64,000 nt of DNA, from contig NZ_LMUW01000019.1 in assembly GCF_009765735.1 (NCBI RefSeq), positions 1 to 64,000 of the forward strand, in the 5' to 3' direction. The first letter of the stretch is position 1, and each line of letters opens with the position of its first letter. A program made the translations under genes and the position numbers. This DNA comes from Xenophilus sp. L33. GTDB taxonomy: Bacteria; Pseudomonadota; Gammaproteobacteria; Burkholderiales; Burkholderiaceae_C. This document shows positions 44,904-55,213 of the stretch, piece after piece. The notes beneath the pieces are model-generated. The model was not told where the DNA came from. It saw only the letters and a list, made by a program, of their open reading frames with translations, and ran no database searches.

Positions 44904-46382
44904 TCATGCGTCATGACCGGCCTCCTTGTCTTGTCGTTGTTCCGGCGGCGCCGCGGCGGCGATGGCCTGCACCACCCGCTCCATCTTCATGAAGCGCGAG
45001 CCCTTGACCAGCACGCTGGCGGCGCCCGCGAGTTGCGCGCGCACCGCGTCGTTGAGGCTGTCGATGTCCTCGAAGTGGCGCGCCTCGCCGATACCGAGGC
45101 CGCCGCCACTGCCGGCGCGGAAGGCCGCGACGCCATGCGCCGATTCGCGGCCGAGCGCATAGAAGGTCTCGATGCCGCGCTCGCGCGCCCAGGCGCCGAT
45201 CTCGGCATGGAACTTCGGGCCCTCGTTGCCGACCTCGCCCATGTCGCCCAGCACCAGCAGGCGCGGGCCCGGCAGCGCCGCCAGCACCTCGACCGCGGCA
45301 CGCATCGAGTCCGGATTGGCGTTGTAGGTGTCGTCCACCAGCGTGATTTCGCGGCCGCCGGGCAACTGCACGCGGCTCGCCTTCGAACGGCCCTTGACCG
45401 GCTCGAAAGCCGACAGCCCCTGGCCGATGCGCTCCAGCGAGACGCCGCCGGCCAGCGCGCAGGCGATCGCCGCCAGCGCATTGACCACGTTGTGGCGCCC
45501 GGCGATGCGCAGCTCGCAATTGACCAGGCCGAGCGGCGTGCGCGCCTCGATCTGCCAGCCGCCATGGGCCCAGCCGGCCGACACCAGGCCGACGTCGGCG
45601 TCCTCGTGCTCGCCGAAGCTGAGGCAGCGGCGCGCGGCGTTGCGGCGCGCGATCTCGGTCCACAACGCGGTGAAGGCGTCGTCGTGCGGGAACACCGCGG
45701 TGCCGGTCGGCGGCAGCGACTCGAAGACCGCGCCGTTCTCGCGCGCCACCGCTTCGACGGTGGCCATGAATTCGAGATGCTCGCGCTGCGCGTTGTTGAC
45801 CAGCGCGATCGTCGGCCGCGCGATCGCGCCGAGCCGTGCGATCTCGCCCGGATGGTTCATGCCCAGTTCGACCACCGCCCGCTGGTGGCTGGCGCGCAGC
45901 CGCAGCAGGGTGAGCGGCACGCCGATCTCGTTGTTGAAGTTGCCGGCCGTGGCCAGCGCGCCGTCGCCGCTGGCGGCACGCAGGATCGACGCGATCATCT
46001 GCGTCACCGTGGTCTTGCCGTTGCTGCCGGTGACCGCGATCAGCGGCAGCTGGAACTGCGAGCGCCAGCCGGCCGCCAGCGCGCCGAGCGCCGCCAGGCT
46101 GTCGGGCACCTCGAGGCCGGCCAGGCCCGCGGCCTCGAGGCCGCCATGGGCGATCGCCGCCACCGCGCCGCGCGCGCGGGCGTCCGCCAGGAAGTCGTTG
46201 GCATCGAAGCGCTCGCCCTTGAGCGCCACGAACAGGTCGCCGGCGGCCAGCGTGCGGGTGTCGGTGTGCACGCGCAGGATCGGCGTGGCCGGATCGCCGA
46301 TGCGGCGCGCGCCGGGAATCCAGGCTTCGGCCTGGGCCAGGGTCATCATCGGCGGCGTCGTCGGCGGCCTGGTGTCGGTCAT
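44904..46382 (-). CDS. murF: UDP-MurNAc-tripeptide--D-alanyl-D-alanine ligase
   Basis: The 492-residue MurF adds D-Ala-D-Ala, completing the pentapeptide. The ATP site is AVTGSNGKTTVTQM, with ELGMNHPGEI and DDTYNANPDSM as family marks. The start overlaps the murE stop by four bases. Confidence 0.97.
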   Translation of the reverse strand: MTDTRPPTTPPMMTLAQAEAWIPGARRIGDPATPILRVHTDTRTLAAGDLFVALKGERFDANDFLADARARGAVAAIAHGGLEAAGLAGLEVPDSLAALGALAAGWRSQFQLPLIAVTGSNGKTTVTQMIASILRAASGDGALATAGNFNNEIGVPLTLLRLRASHQRAVVELGMNHPGEIARLGAIARPTIALVNNAQREHLEFMATVEAVARENGAVFESLPPTGTAVFPHDDAFTALWTEIARRNAARRCLSFGEHEDADVGLVSAGWAHGGWQIEARTPLGLVNCELRIAGRHNVVNALAAIACALAGGVSLERIGQGLSAFEPVKGRSKASRVQLPGGREITLVDDTYNANPDSMRAAVEVLAALPGPRLLVLGDMGEVGNEGPKFHAEIGAWARERGIETFYALGRESAHGVAAFRAGSGGGLGIGEARHFEDIDSLNDAVRAQLAGAASVLVKGSRFMKMERVVQAIAAAAPPEQRQDKEAGHDA

Positions 46383-47884
46383 GGGCCGCTCCTTCGGGTC
46401 AGCGCGTCGATCGCGTGCGCGCGATCAGAGAAGGCGATGCGCTCGCCCGCGATCTCCTGCCAGGCCTCGTGCCCGCGGCCTGCCAGCAGCACCACGTCTT
46501 CGGGCGCGGCCTGGGCCAGCGTCTCGGCGATCGCGCGGGCGCGATCGGGCTCGACCTGGGCCGCTTCCGGCCGGGCCAGCCCGAGCAGGATCTGGCTGAT
46601 GATCGCGTTGGGCTTCTCGCTGCGCGGGTTGTCGCTGGTCACGACCACGCGGTCGGCCAGCGTCTCGGCCACCGCGGCCATCATCGGCCGCTTGGCGCTG
46701 TCGCGATCGCCGCCGCAGCCGAACAGGCACCAGAGCGCACCGCCGCGCTGGCGCGCCAGCGGCCGCAGGCCCGCCAGCGCCTTGTCGAGCGCATCGGGCG
46801 TGTGGGCGTAGTCGACCACCGCCAGCGGATGGCCGGGCAGGCTCAGGCGCTCCATGCGGCCCGGCACGCTGTCGAGCTTCGCGCAGGCCCGCACCGCGGC
46901 CTCCAGCGGCAGCCCGAGCGCGCGCAGGCTGCCCAACACGCCCAGCAGGTTGGCGACGTTGTACTGGCCGATCAGCGCGGTGGCTACGCGCTGCGGCGCC
47001 ACGCCTTGCTCCTGCACCCGGAAATGCAGGCCCTGGTCGTCGTAGCCGATCTCGTCGGCCATGAGGCGCGCCGGCGAGCCTTCGGCCGACACTGTCCAGA
47101 CGTCGAGCGCGCCGCTGCCCTTCTCGAGCAGGTTGCCGACCAGCGAGGCGCCGTGCACGTCGTCGATGTTGACCACGGCGGCGCGCAGTCCGGGCCAGCG
47201 GAAAAGCTCGGCCTTGGCCTGCCAGTAGGCGTCCATGCTGCCGTGGTAGTCCAGATGGTCCTGGGTGAAATTGGTGAACACCGCGACCGCGATGCGGCAG
47301 CCGTCGAGCCGGCGCTCCGCGATGCCGATCGAGGACGCCTCGATCGCGCAGGCGCCGAAGCCGCATTCGACGAAGCCGCGCAGCTCGCGCTGCAGCTGCA
47401 CCGGGTCGGGCGTGGTGAGGCCGGTGTAGGTCAGCTCGGGCGGCACGCCGACGCCGAGCGTGCCGATCACCGCACAGGTCGAGCCGACCTGCCGGGCCGC
47501 CTCGGACGACAGCGACTGCGCCAGCCACCAGGCGGTCGAGGTCTTGCCGTTGGTGCCGGTGACCGCGATCAGGTCCAGCTCGGCCGAGGGCATGCCGTAG
47601 TAGGCGGCCGCGACCGGGCCGGTGGCGGCCTTCAGGCCGGCGTAGGTGGCGATCGCGTCGCCGGCAAAGCTGAAGGCCTCGCTGCCCTCTTCCTCGACCA
47701 GGCAGGCGGCCGCGCCCTGGGCCAACGCGTCGGCCACGTAGCGGCGGCCGTCGGTGGCGGCGCCGGGCCAGGCGACGAAGCCGTCGCCCGCGGCGACCGC
47801 GCGGCTGTCGGCCTGCAGCGCGCCTTGAACGCGCGACTTCAGCCAGTTCGCGGCTTCGGCGGGGGTGTGCAGCTTCACGGTCAT
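46379..47884 (-). CDS. murE: UDP-MurNAc-L-alanyl-D-glutamate--2,6-diaminopimelate ligase
   Basis: The 501-residue MurE adds the third stem residue. It has AVTGTNGKTSTAWW as ATP site and the amino-acid-specificity loop DNPRSEKP. The DNPR form is the one used for meso-diaminopimelate, so this organism makes the common Gram-negative stem peptide. dapF at 61 kb provides that substrate. Overlaps: TGATG with ftsI upstream, ATGA with murF downstream. Confidence 0.97.
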   Translation of the reverse strand: MTVKLHTPAEAANWLKSRVQGALQADSRAVAAGDGFVAWPGAATDGRRYVADALAQGAAACLVEEEGSEAFSFAGDAIATYAGLKAATGPVAAAYYGMPSAELDLIAVTGTNGKTSTAWWLAQSLSSEAARQVGSTCAVIGTLGVGVPPELTYTGLTTPDPVQLQRELRGFVECGFGACAIEASSIGIAERRLDGCRIAVAVFTNFTQDHLDYHGSMDAYWQAKAELFRWPGLRAAVVNIDDVHGASLVGNLLEKGSGALDVWTVSAEGSPARLMADEIGYDDQGLHFRVQEQGVAPQRVATALIGQYNVANLLGVLGSLRALGLPLEAAVRACAKLDSVPGRMERLSLPGHPLAVVDYAHTPDALDKALAGLRPLARQRGGALWCLFGCGGDRDSAKRPMMAAVAETLADRVVVTSDNPRSEKPNAIISQILLGLARPEAAQVEPDRARAIAETLAQAAPEDVVLLAGRGHEAWQEIAGERIAFSDRAHAIDALTRRSGP

Positions 47885-49653
47885 CAGAAGCTCTCTTCCA
47901 CGGCTTCGGCGACCACCGCCGGCTTGACCGCCAGGTCGGGTGCGACGTTCATCATGCGCAGCGTCTGCTGCACCACTTCACTGAACACCGGCGCGGCCAC
48001 CAGGCCGCCGAAATACTGGCCGTTGCTCGGCTCGTCGATCATCACGGCGACGACGATGCGCGGCTTGTCGATCGGCGCCATGCCGGTGAACCAGGCGCGG
48101 TACTTGTTGCTCGCGTAGCCCTTGCCGACCTGCTTGTGCGCGGTGCCCGACTTGCCGCCGACCGAATAGCCGACGGTCTGCGCCAGCGGGCCGGTGCCGC
48201 CCGGCGCCGCCGCCATGCGCAGCATCCTGCGCACCGCGCGCGCGTTGTCGGCCGAGAACACCGGCAGGCCGGTCGCCGGCGCCGGGCTCTTCAGGATGGT
48301 CGCCGGGATGATCTCGCCGTCGTGCGCGAAGGCGGTGTACGAATGCGCCATCTGGAACAGCGAGGCCGACAGGCCGTAGCCGTAGGCCATGGTCGCCTGC
48401 TCGACCGGCCGCCACGACTTCCAGGGCCTGAGGCGCCCCGAGACCGCGCCCGGGAATTCGAGCTGCGGCTTCTGGCCGTAGCCGAGCGCGGTGTAGGTGT
48501 CCCACATCTCGCGCGGCGCCATCTTCTGGGCGATCTTCAGCGCGCCGATGTTGCTCGACTTCTGGATCACGCCCTCGACCGTGAGCAGGCCGTAGTTGTG
48601 GATGTCGCTGATCGTGAAGCCGCCCATCTGCAGCCGGCCGGGCGCGGTGTCGATCGGGGTCGTCGGCACGATGCGGCCGGCCTCGAGCGCCATCGCCACG
48701 GTGATCGGCTTCATGGTCGAGCCGGGCTCGAAGACGTCGGTCAGCGCACGGTTGCGCAGCTGTTCGCCGCTCAGGTTGCGGCGCTGGTCGGGCAGGTAGC
48801 TCGGGTAGTTGGCCAGCGCCAGCACCTCGCCGGTGATCGCGTCGAGCACCACCACGCTGCCGGCCTTGGCCTTGTGCGCGGTGACCGCGTCGCGCAGCTT
48901 CTGGTAGGCGAAGTACTGGACCTTGCTGTCGACGCTCAGCTGGATGTCGCGGCCTTCCAGCGGCGGCACCTGCTCGCCGACGCCCTCGACCACGCGGCCG
49001 AGCCGGTCCTTGATCACGCGGCGCGAGCCGGCCCGGCCCGCCAGGTCGCGCTCGAAGGCCAGCTCGATGCCTTCCTGGCCCTTGTCTTCGACGTTGGTGA
49101 AGCCGACCACGTGCGCTGCCGCTTCGCCCTCGGGATATTGGCGCTTGTATTCCTTGCGCTGGTAGAGGCCCTTGATGTCGAGCGCCGCAATCTGCCGCGC
49201 GATGGGCTCGTCGACCTGGCGCTTGACCCAGACGAAGCTCTTGTCCTCGACCTCGAGCTTGCGGTCGAACTCGTGCTGCGGCATGTCCAGCAGCCGGGCC
49301 ACCTGCCGCAGCTTGTCGCGCACCTCGGGGTCCTCGCGGTCGATGTCCTCGGGAATCGCCCAGATGCTCGGCGCGACCACGCTGGAGGCCAGCAGCAGGC
49401 CGTTGCGGTCGAGGATGCGGCCGCGGTTGGCCGGCAGCTCCAGCGTGCGCGCATAGCGCACCTCGCCCTGCCGCTTGAAGAATGCGTTGCCGAAGACCTG
49501 CACGTAGGCCGCGCGGCCCGCCAGCCCGAAGAAGCCGATCGCGATGCCGCCGACGATCAGCCGGCTGCGCCAGACCGGCGTCTTGCTGGCCAGGAGCGGG
49601 CTGGTCGACAGGGGCACGCTGCGCGCGCCTTGCCGGAGGCTGCGGCGGGCCAT
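47884..49653 (-). CDS. ftsI: Penicillin-binding protein 3 (FtsI), septal transpeptidase
   Basis: The 589-residue class B PBP cross-links septal peptidoglycan with FtsW. A short cytoplasmic tip is followed by a membrane helix (about 31-51) and the pedestal domain. The transpeptidase has Ser312 in STMK, SSN (366-368) and a KSGTA motif instead of the commoner KTGTA. Length and motif spacing are like E. coli FtsI (588). ftsL and ftsI overlap by one base (TGATG). Confidence 0.97.
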   Translation of the reverse strand: MARRSLRQGARSVPLSTSPLLASKTPVWRSRLIVGGIAIGFFGLAGRAAYVQVFGNAFFKRQGEVRYARTLELPANRGRILDRNGLLLASSVVAPSIWAIPEDIDREDPEVRDKLRQVARLLDMPQHEFDRKLEVEDKSFVWVKRQVDEPIARQIAALDIKGLYQRKEYKRQYPEGEAAAHVVGFTNVEDKGQEGIELAFERDLAGRAGSRRVIKDRLGRVVEGVGEQVPPLEGRDIQLSVDSKVQYFAYQKLRDAVTAHKAKAGSVVVLDAITGEVLALANYPSYLPDQRRNLSGEQLRNRALTDVFEPGSTMKPITVAMALEAGRIVPTTPIDTAPGRLQMGGFTISDIHNYGLLTVEGVIQKSSNIGALKIAQKMAPREMWDTYTALGYGQKPQLEFPGAVSGRLRPWKSWRPVEQATMAYGYGLSASLFQMAHSYTAFAHDGEIIPATILKSPAPATGLPVFSADNARAVRRMLRMAAAPGGTGPLAQTVGYSVGGKSGTAHKQVGKGYASNKYRAWFTGMAPIDKPRIVVAVMIDEPSNGQYFGGLVAAPVFSEVVQQTLRMMNVAPDLAVKPAVVAEAVEESF

Positions 49654-49997
49654 CAGTGCGGCCCCTTCGACGTTGCGGTGGCGGTGCGGGTCGGCAGCAG
49701 CGGCGCCGGCGCCGGAGCCGGCGGCAGCACGGTGCCGTCCTCGCGCACGTACTGCGTGATCGCCGGCGTCGTGGTGCGCATCTTGAGCTGGTCGCGCGCC
49801 AGTTTCTCGACGCGCAGCGGCGTCGCCTGGGCGCGCTTCTCGACCTGCAGCCGGTCCTGCTCCAGTTCGAGCCGGCGGGTCTCGAGCTCGATGCGGTGCA
49901 GCTCGGTGAAGAGCTGCCGCGACAGGTACTGCGAATGCACCAGGTAGATGGCCGAGGCCAGCACGGCGATCAGGAGGAGCAGGTTGAGGCGCGCCAT
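49653..49997 (-). CDS. ftsL: Cell division protein FtsL
   Basis: The 114-residue bitopic protein forms the FtsQLB complex. The start MARLNLLLLIAVLASAIYLVHSQ gives a membrane helix at once. A leucine-zipper-like periplasmic helix rich in Glu, Leu and Arg covers about 30-75, and the tail is Pro/Ala-rich. An in-frame alternative start 7 codons upstream would overlap rsmH. The ATG is one base after the rsmH stop. Confidence 0.93.
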   Translation of the reverse strand: MARLNLLLLIAVLASAIYLVHSQYLSRQLFTELHRIELETRRLELEQDRLQVEKRAQATPLRVEKLARDQLKMRTTTPAITQYVREDGTVLPPAPAPAPLLPTRTATATSKGPH

Positions 49998-49998
49998 G

Positions 49999-50934
49999 TC
50001 AGGCCACCTCCGCGACATTCGGCACGCGCTCGGCGATGCGCAGGATCGCGCTGCGCGAACGCGGGTTGCCGTCGACCTCGGCCTGGGACGGCTTGATGCG
50101 CCCGAGCGCCTTGAGCTTCATCACCTTCGGCGCGGCGAAGGGCGTGCGGCGGTCGTAGACCTCCTTCGAATGCTTCGCGATGAACTGCTTGACGATGCGG
50201 TCTTCCAGCGAGTGGAAGCTGATCACCGCCAGCCGGCCGAGCGGCTGCAGCACGCCGAGGCTGGCCTCTAGCGCCTGTTGCAGCTCTTCAAGCTCGGCAT
50301 TGATGAAAATCCGAAGAGCCTGAAATGTGCGCGTTGCAGGGTTCTGGCCCTGCTCGCGGGTTTTGACCGTGCCAGCCACGAGTTCGGCCAGCTCGGTGGT
50401 GGTTGAAACTGGGCCCCGTTCTTGTCGGCGAGCAACAATCGCCTTTGCAATCTGAACAGCAAACCGTTCTTCGCCATAGTCACGAATCACCTCCGCTATC
50501 TGCTGGGCATCGGCCGTCGCCAGCCACTCGGCCACGCTTTCGCCGCGCGTGGTGTCCATGCGCATGTCGAGCGGGCCGTCGAAACGAAAAGAAAAACCCC
50601 GTGCGGGGTTGTCGATCTGCGGGGAGCTGACGCCAAGGTCCATCAGCAGGCCGGCCACGCTGCCCGGCGGCAGGTCCCCCAGTTCCCGGAAACCCTGGTG
50701 CCGGATGGAAAAACGCGCATCGTGGATGCGCGCTGCTTCGGCCACCGCTTCCGCGTCCTTGTCGAACGCGATCAGCCGGCCGTCCGGCCCCAGCCTGTCG
50801 AGGATCGCCCGTGCATGGCCGCCCCGCCCGAACGTGGCGTCCACGTAGGTGCCCGCGGCGCTCGTGCCGGCGGGAATGAGGGCATCGACGGCTTCCTGCA
50901 GCAGGACGGTCGTGTGGGTCCAGGGCGCTTGCAC
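49999..50934 (-). CDS. rsmH: 16S rRNA (cytosine1402-N4) methyltransferase
   Basis: The 311-residue RsmH/MraW methylates C1402 in the decoding centre. GTG 50934 lies 8 bases after the mraZ stop and gives [18 protein letters not shown] motif: [15 protein letters not shown]; others are [25 protein letters not shown] and the C-terminal [14 protein letters not shown]. The frame is open upstream but runs inside mraZ. Confidence 0.96.
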   Translation of the reverse strand: MQAPWTHTTVLLQEAVDALIPAGTSAAGTYVDATFGRGGHARAILDRLGPDGRLIAFDKDAEAVAEAARIHDARFSIRHQGFRELGDLPPGSVAGLLMDLGVSSPQIDNPARGFSFRFDGPLDMRMDTTRGESVAEWLATADAQQIAEVIRDYGEERFAVQIAKAIVARRQERGPVSTTTELAELVAGTVKTREQGQNPATRTFQALRIFINAELEELQQALEASLGVLQPLGRLAVISFHSLEDRIVKQFIAKHSKEVYDRRTPFAAPKVMKLKALGRIKPSQAEVDGNPRSRSAILRIAERVPNVAEVA

Positions 50935-50942
50935 GGGCGGCC

Positions 50943-51371
50943 TCAGAACGAGAAGTCCTGGAACACGTCGGGCATCTGGCCCTGCGTGGCTTCGGCTTCC
51001 TTGGCGTCGTAGGTGCCCTTGTCCCAGAGTTCGAAGTAGCTGCCCATGCCGAGCAGCCGGACTTCGCGATCGATACCGGCGCCTTCGCGCAATTCGGGTG
51101 ACACCAGAACGCGGCCGGTGCCGTCCATCTCGACGTCCATCGCGTTGCCGAGGAAGACCCGCTTCCACCACTGCGCCGACATCGGAAGTTGGGCGATGCG
51201 CTCGCGGAACTTCTCCCATTCGGGGCGGGGGAAGACCATCAGGCAGCCGTGCGGATGCTTGGTGATCGTCAGCTGGCCGGCCGCGGTCGCGCTCAGGACG
51301 TCGCGGTGCCGGGTCGGCACCGAGAGCCTCCCCTTGGCATCCAGACTGAGCAATGAAGCGCCTTGAAACAC
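50943..51371 (-). CDS. mraZ: Transcriptional regulator MraZ
   Basis: The 142-residue double-AbrB-like protein is the first gene of the cluster and in E. coli represses it by binding its own promoter. GTG 51371 gives [24 protein letters not shown], the standard N-terminus; GTG 51377 is possible. The two SpoVT/AbrB halves are visible as [11 protein letters not shown] and [13 protein letters not shown]. Its binding boxes lie directly upstream (51428-51460). Confidence 0.95.
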   Translation of the reverse strand: MFQGASLLSLDAKGRLSVPTRHRDVLSATAAGQLTITKHPHGCLMVFPRPEWEKFRERIAQLPMSAQWWKRVFLGNAMDVEMDGTGRVLVSPELREGAGIDREVRLLGMGSYFELWDKGTYDAKEAEATQGQMPDVFQDFSF

Positions 51372-51427
51372 GACCACGAGACCCCGGTGGTGGGAGGCGC
51401 CAGATGCCTGAAATAGGCACCGTCCGA

Positions 51428-51460
51428 CACTTTTTCCCACTTAACTGCACTTTTTTGCAC
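51428..51460 (-). promoter_or_regulatory. MraZ operator: four boxes at 10-bp period
   Basis: On the minus strand GTG occurs at 51460, 51450, 51440 and 51430, exactly 10 bases apart, as GTGCA, GTGCA, GTGGG and GTGTC. MraZ is known to bind direct TGGG-type repeats with this period. The array starts inside the -10 and covers the likely start of transcription, a position suited to repression. Confidence 0.85.
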
Positions 51461-51486
51461 TGTAGCAGGAAACGTCTCCTTCGCAA
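51459..51486 (-). promoter_or_regulatory. Candidate dcw cluster promoter (PmraZ)
   Basis: On the minus strand TTGCGA (51486-51481), a 16-base spacer and TACAGT (51464-51459) form a sigma-70-like promoter (4 of 6 in each box). The transcript would begin near 51452 and have about 80 bases before mraZ. It would drive the long overlapping cluster down to lpxC. Confidence 0.6.
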
Positions 51487-51494
51487 CCTGCTAC
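51462..51494. repeat. Perfect 8-bp inverted repeat over the dcw promoter
   Basis: GTAGCAGG (51462-51469) and CCTGCTAC (51487-51494) are perfect inverted copies with a 17-base spacer. They flank the -35 and overlap the start of the -10. This is the shape of an operator for a dimeric regulator, distinct from the MraZ direct repeats. Confidence 0.55.
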
Positions 51495-51584
51495 GAAGGC
51501 TATTTTTTGTAATGGAATCAACGACTTAGCGGTGTTTTTAGAAGCTCCAAACCCGCGAAATCCGTTGCAGATGAAGCACTTAGC

Positions 51585-51608
51585 TCACGCAATGAATGTG
51601 TTGCGTGA
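51585..51608. repeat. 8-bp hairpin between hslU and the dcw promoter
   Basis: TCACGCAA (51585-51592), an 8-base loop and TTGCGTGA (51601-51608) form a perfect stem 26 bases past the hslU stop. No T-run follows on the minus strand, so it is either a weak terminator/3' end or a protein site. The rest of the gap 51495-51633 shows nothing else. Confidence 0.4.
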
Positions 51609-51633
51609 ACCGTCGCCCGGAATCTTCTGCGCG

Positions 51634-52956
<1,323 letters not shown>

Positions 52957-52976
52957 GTGGGGAGGCCTCGTGTCAC

Positions 52977-53522
52977 TCACAGGTTCTCGACCGTGTGGTG
53001 CATGTTCGTGTAAATGCAGAGTTCGCCGGCGATCTCCAGCGATTTCTTGACGATCTGCTCGGCCGTCAGCTCGGTGTGGTCGAGCAGCGCCTTGGCCGCC
53101 GACTGGGCGTAGGCGCCGCCGGAACCGATCGCGATGATGCCGTTCTCGGGCTCCAGCACGTCGCCGTTGCCGGTGATGATGAGCGAGCTGGTGGCGTCGG
53201 CCACGGCCAGCATGGCCTCCAGCCGGCGCAGCACGCGGTCGGTGCGCCAGTCCTTGGTCAGCTCGATGGCGGCCCGGGCCAGGTGTCCCTGGTGCTTCTC
53301 CAGCTTGGCCTCGAAGCGCTCGAAGAGCGTGAAGGCGTCGGCGGTGGCACCGGCGAAGCCGGCCAGCACCTTGCCGTGGTGCAGCCGGCGCACCTTGCGC
53401 GCCGTGCCCTTGATGACGATGTTGCCCAGGGTGACCTGGCCGTCGCCGCCGATGGCGACCTGGTCGGCGCCCGCGGTCTTGCGACGCACGCTGACGATCG
53501 TGGTTCCGTGAAATTGTTCCAT
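52977..53522 (-). CDS. hslV: ATP-dependent protease peptidase subunit HslV
   Basis: The 181-residue proteasome-like peptidase (ClpQ) starts [15 protein letters not shown]. Removal of the first six residues would expose Thr7 as the catalytic N-terminal nucleophile, as in E. coli HslV after Met removal. Motifs GGDGQVTLG and [15 protein letters not shown] follow. It is upstream of hslU in the same operon. Confidence 0.97.
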   Translation of the reverse strand: MEQFHGTTIVSVRRKTAGADQVAIGGDGQVTLGNIVIKGTARKVRRLHHGKVLAGFAGATADAFTLFERFEAKLEKHQGHLARAAIELTKDWRTDRVLRRLEAMLAVADATSSLIITGNGDVLEPENGIIAIGSGGAYAQSAAKALLDHTELTAEQIVKKSLEIAGELCIYTNMHHTVENL

Positions 53523-53598
53523 CGGGCAATTATCCCGCCCGCGCGGACGGCGAAGCCGGGGCGCCGGGCCGACCCCTCTTGCAGCACAGCCGGCGCGA

Positions 53599-55176
53599 TC
53601 AGCGCAGGTGGACCGAAGCGTGGTCGGCGATGCCGATGACGTCGAAGAAGGCCCCGATCAGCCGGTGCACCTGGATCAGCTGCACGTCGTGGCCGCGGGC
53701 GTGGTGCTCGGTGACCCAGTTGAGCATGGTGCCGGCCGCCGCGAAGTCGATCCGCACCAGCGCGGCGCAGGAGACGGTCGGCGTCTCGGCCTCGGCCAGC
53801 TCGGCGTCGAGGCGCTGCCAGGTGGGATGCGATTCGCCGACCAGTTCGCCGGAGAGCGTCGCGCAGTCCGGGTCTTCGGGCTGCACGGTCAGGCCGGCGT
53901 CGTCGCCCATCGGGGCGATGGTGAAGTCGGGCGTGACCGGACGGGCCTCGACCACGGCCGAATCGAGCGAGGCGTAGTCGCCCTTCGGATCTTCCCAGGG
54001 CGGCGGCGAGACCTCGTAGGTGATGCAGTAGTTGAGCGCCTGCATCTCGAATTCGTCGGCCCGGCCCATCACCCGCAGCGCCGCCATGTGCAGCTGCCAC
54101 CAGACGGCATCCACCGCGCGGTCGTTGGCCGGCGTGGCGCGGGTCAGCACCTCGAGCAGGCGGTCTGCGCCGAAGAAGCGCAGCTGCACGGCGGAGTCGG
54201 CCCAGTGCGTGAACAGCGCCCGCAGCGGTCCGGCGGCGTCGAGGTCGATGCTGTCGAGCACGCTCCAGTCGAGCCGCCAGGACGGACCGGCGGCGGCCAA
54301 TGCGCGGGTCAGCCCGAGCAGGCCTTCGCGCGCCAGCCGCGGCGGGCTGGCCCAGTCGGCGTCGCTGGTCGGCGCGGCCGGGGCTGGCGCCTCGGCGGCC
54401 GAGCGGGCCTGGCCGGCGTTGCTCGCCAGCGCCCGAAAGGACACCCAGTCGGGCGGCGTCTGCTTCATGCGCTGCGCGTAGCGGGTGGCGGCGGCCACGA
54501 ACTTCTCGGCATCGCCGGTGGCGCGGTAGAGGTCGAGCAGCGTGCGCCAGGTCTCGTCGTGGCCGGCGGTCGGGCTGTCGGGGGCCAGTGCCTGCAGCAG
54601 GATCGCCTCGGCGCCGGCGTCGTCGCCGTGGGCGAAGCGGATCGCGGCTTCCTCGATGCTGCCGTCGTGCGTCGGCAGCGCCACCTGCGACGCCTCCGGC
54701 ACCGACTGCGGCGGCGGCGCGCCGCCGGGCACCGTGTCGGCATAGGCGCGGGCATGCTGCGAAGCCATGTTCGAGCCGCTCTCGGCGCCCCCCGCCTGCT
54801 CGCCGCCTTCCTGGGTGCGGCCCTTCCACCACTGCTGCGACATCTGCTCTTCGATCTCGTCGATCTTCTTGAGCGTGAGGGCCCGGCCCTCGGTCTTGCC
54901 GTGGCTGCTGCTGACGTTGAAGGAAGACGGCGTGACGCCGGGATCGCGCCCGCCGGCGGCTTCGCGCTGGCGCAGCTTGCGCAGCATGTCGAACTCGCGG
55001 CGGCGCACGAAGTCGTTGCGCTGCCGCCGCTCGATCATTTCCTTGAGCGCTTCGCGGCTGTAGCCGTTTTCCAAGGTCGAGCCCTCCTCGGCATCGAGCT
55101 CCGACCAATCCTTGAGCGGATTGCGCACGAACTTCGCCACCTTCGACAACAAGCGACCGGGTTCTTCCTTGGCCAT
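53599..55176 (-). CDS. STAS-domain protein with TPR-like middle
   Basis: The 525-residue soluble protein begins [17 protein letters not shown]. The first 110 residues are charged and helical. A low-complexity middle is followed by helical repeats that look TPR-like (about 190-260), and the last 100 residues read like a STAS/anti-sigma antagonist domain ([19 protein letters not shown], ending [15 protein letters not shown]). A regulatory scaffold is possible, but no partner kinase or phosphatase is near. It sits between dksA (37 bases upstream) and hslV (76 bases downstream), an order I associate with Comamonadaceae. Confidence 0.8.
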   Translation of the reverse strand: MAKEEPGRLLSKVAKFVRNPLKDWSELDAEEGSTLENGYSREALKEMIERRQRNDFVRRREFDMLRKLRQREAAGGRDPGVTPSSFNVSSSHGKTEGRALTLKKIDEIEEQMSQQWWKGRTQEGGEQAGGAESGSNMASQHARAYADTVPGGAPPPQSVPEASQVALPTHDGSIEEAAIRFAHGDDAGAEAILLQALAPDSPTAGHDETWRTLLDLYRATGDAEKFVAAATRYAQRMKQTPPDWVSFRALASNAGQARSAAEAPAPAAPTSDADWASPPRLAREGLLGLTRALAAAGPSWRLDWSVLDSIDLDAAGPLRALFTHWADSAVQLRFFGADRLLEVLTRATPANDRAVDAVWWQLHMAALRVMGRADEFEMQALNYCITYEVSPPPWEDPKGDYASLDSAVVEARPVTPDFTIAPMGDDAGLTVQPEDPDCATLSGELVGESHPTWQRLDAELAEAETPTVSCAALVRIDFAAAGTMLNWVTEHHARGHDVQLIQVHRLIGAFFDVIGIADHASVHLR

Positions 55177-55213
55177 GGGCAGCGATCTTGCCTTTTGCTC
55201 GGGTGTGCCGGGC

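Noticed and set aside
43815..46811. 998-codon open frame opposite mraY, murF and murE
   Set aside because: It covers three certain genes on the other strand and has only His/Arg/Ala/Gly-rich low-complexity sequence.
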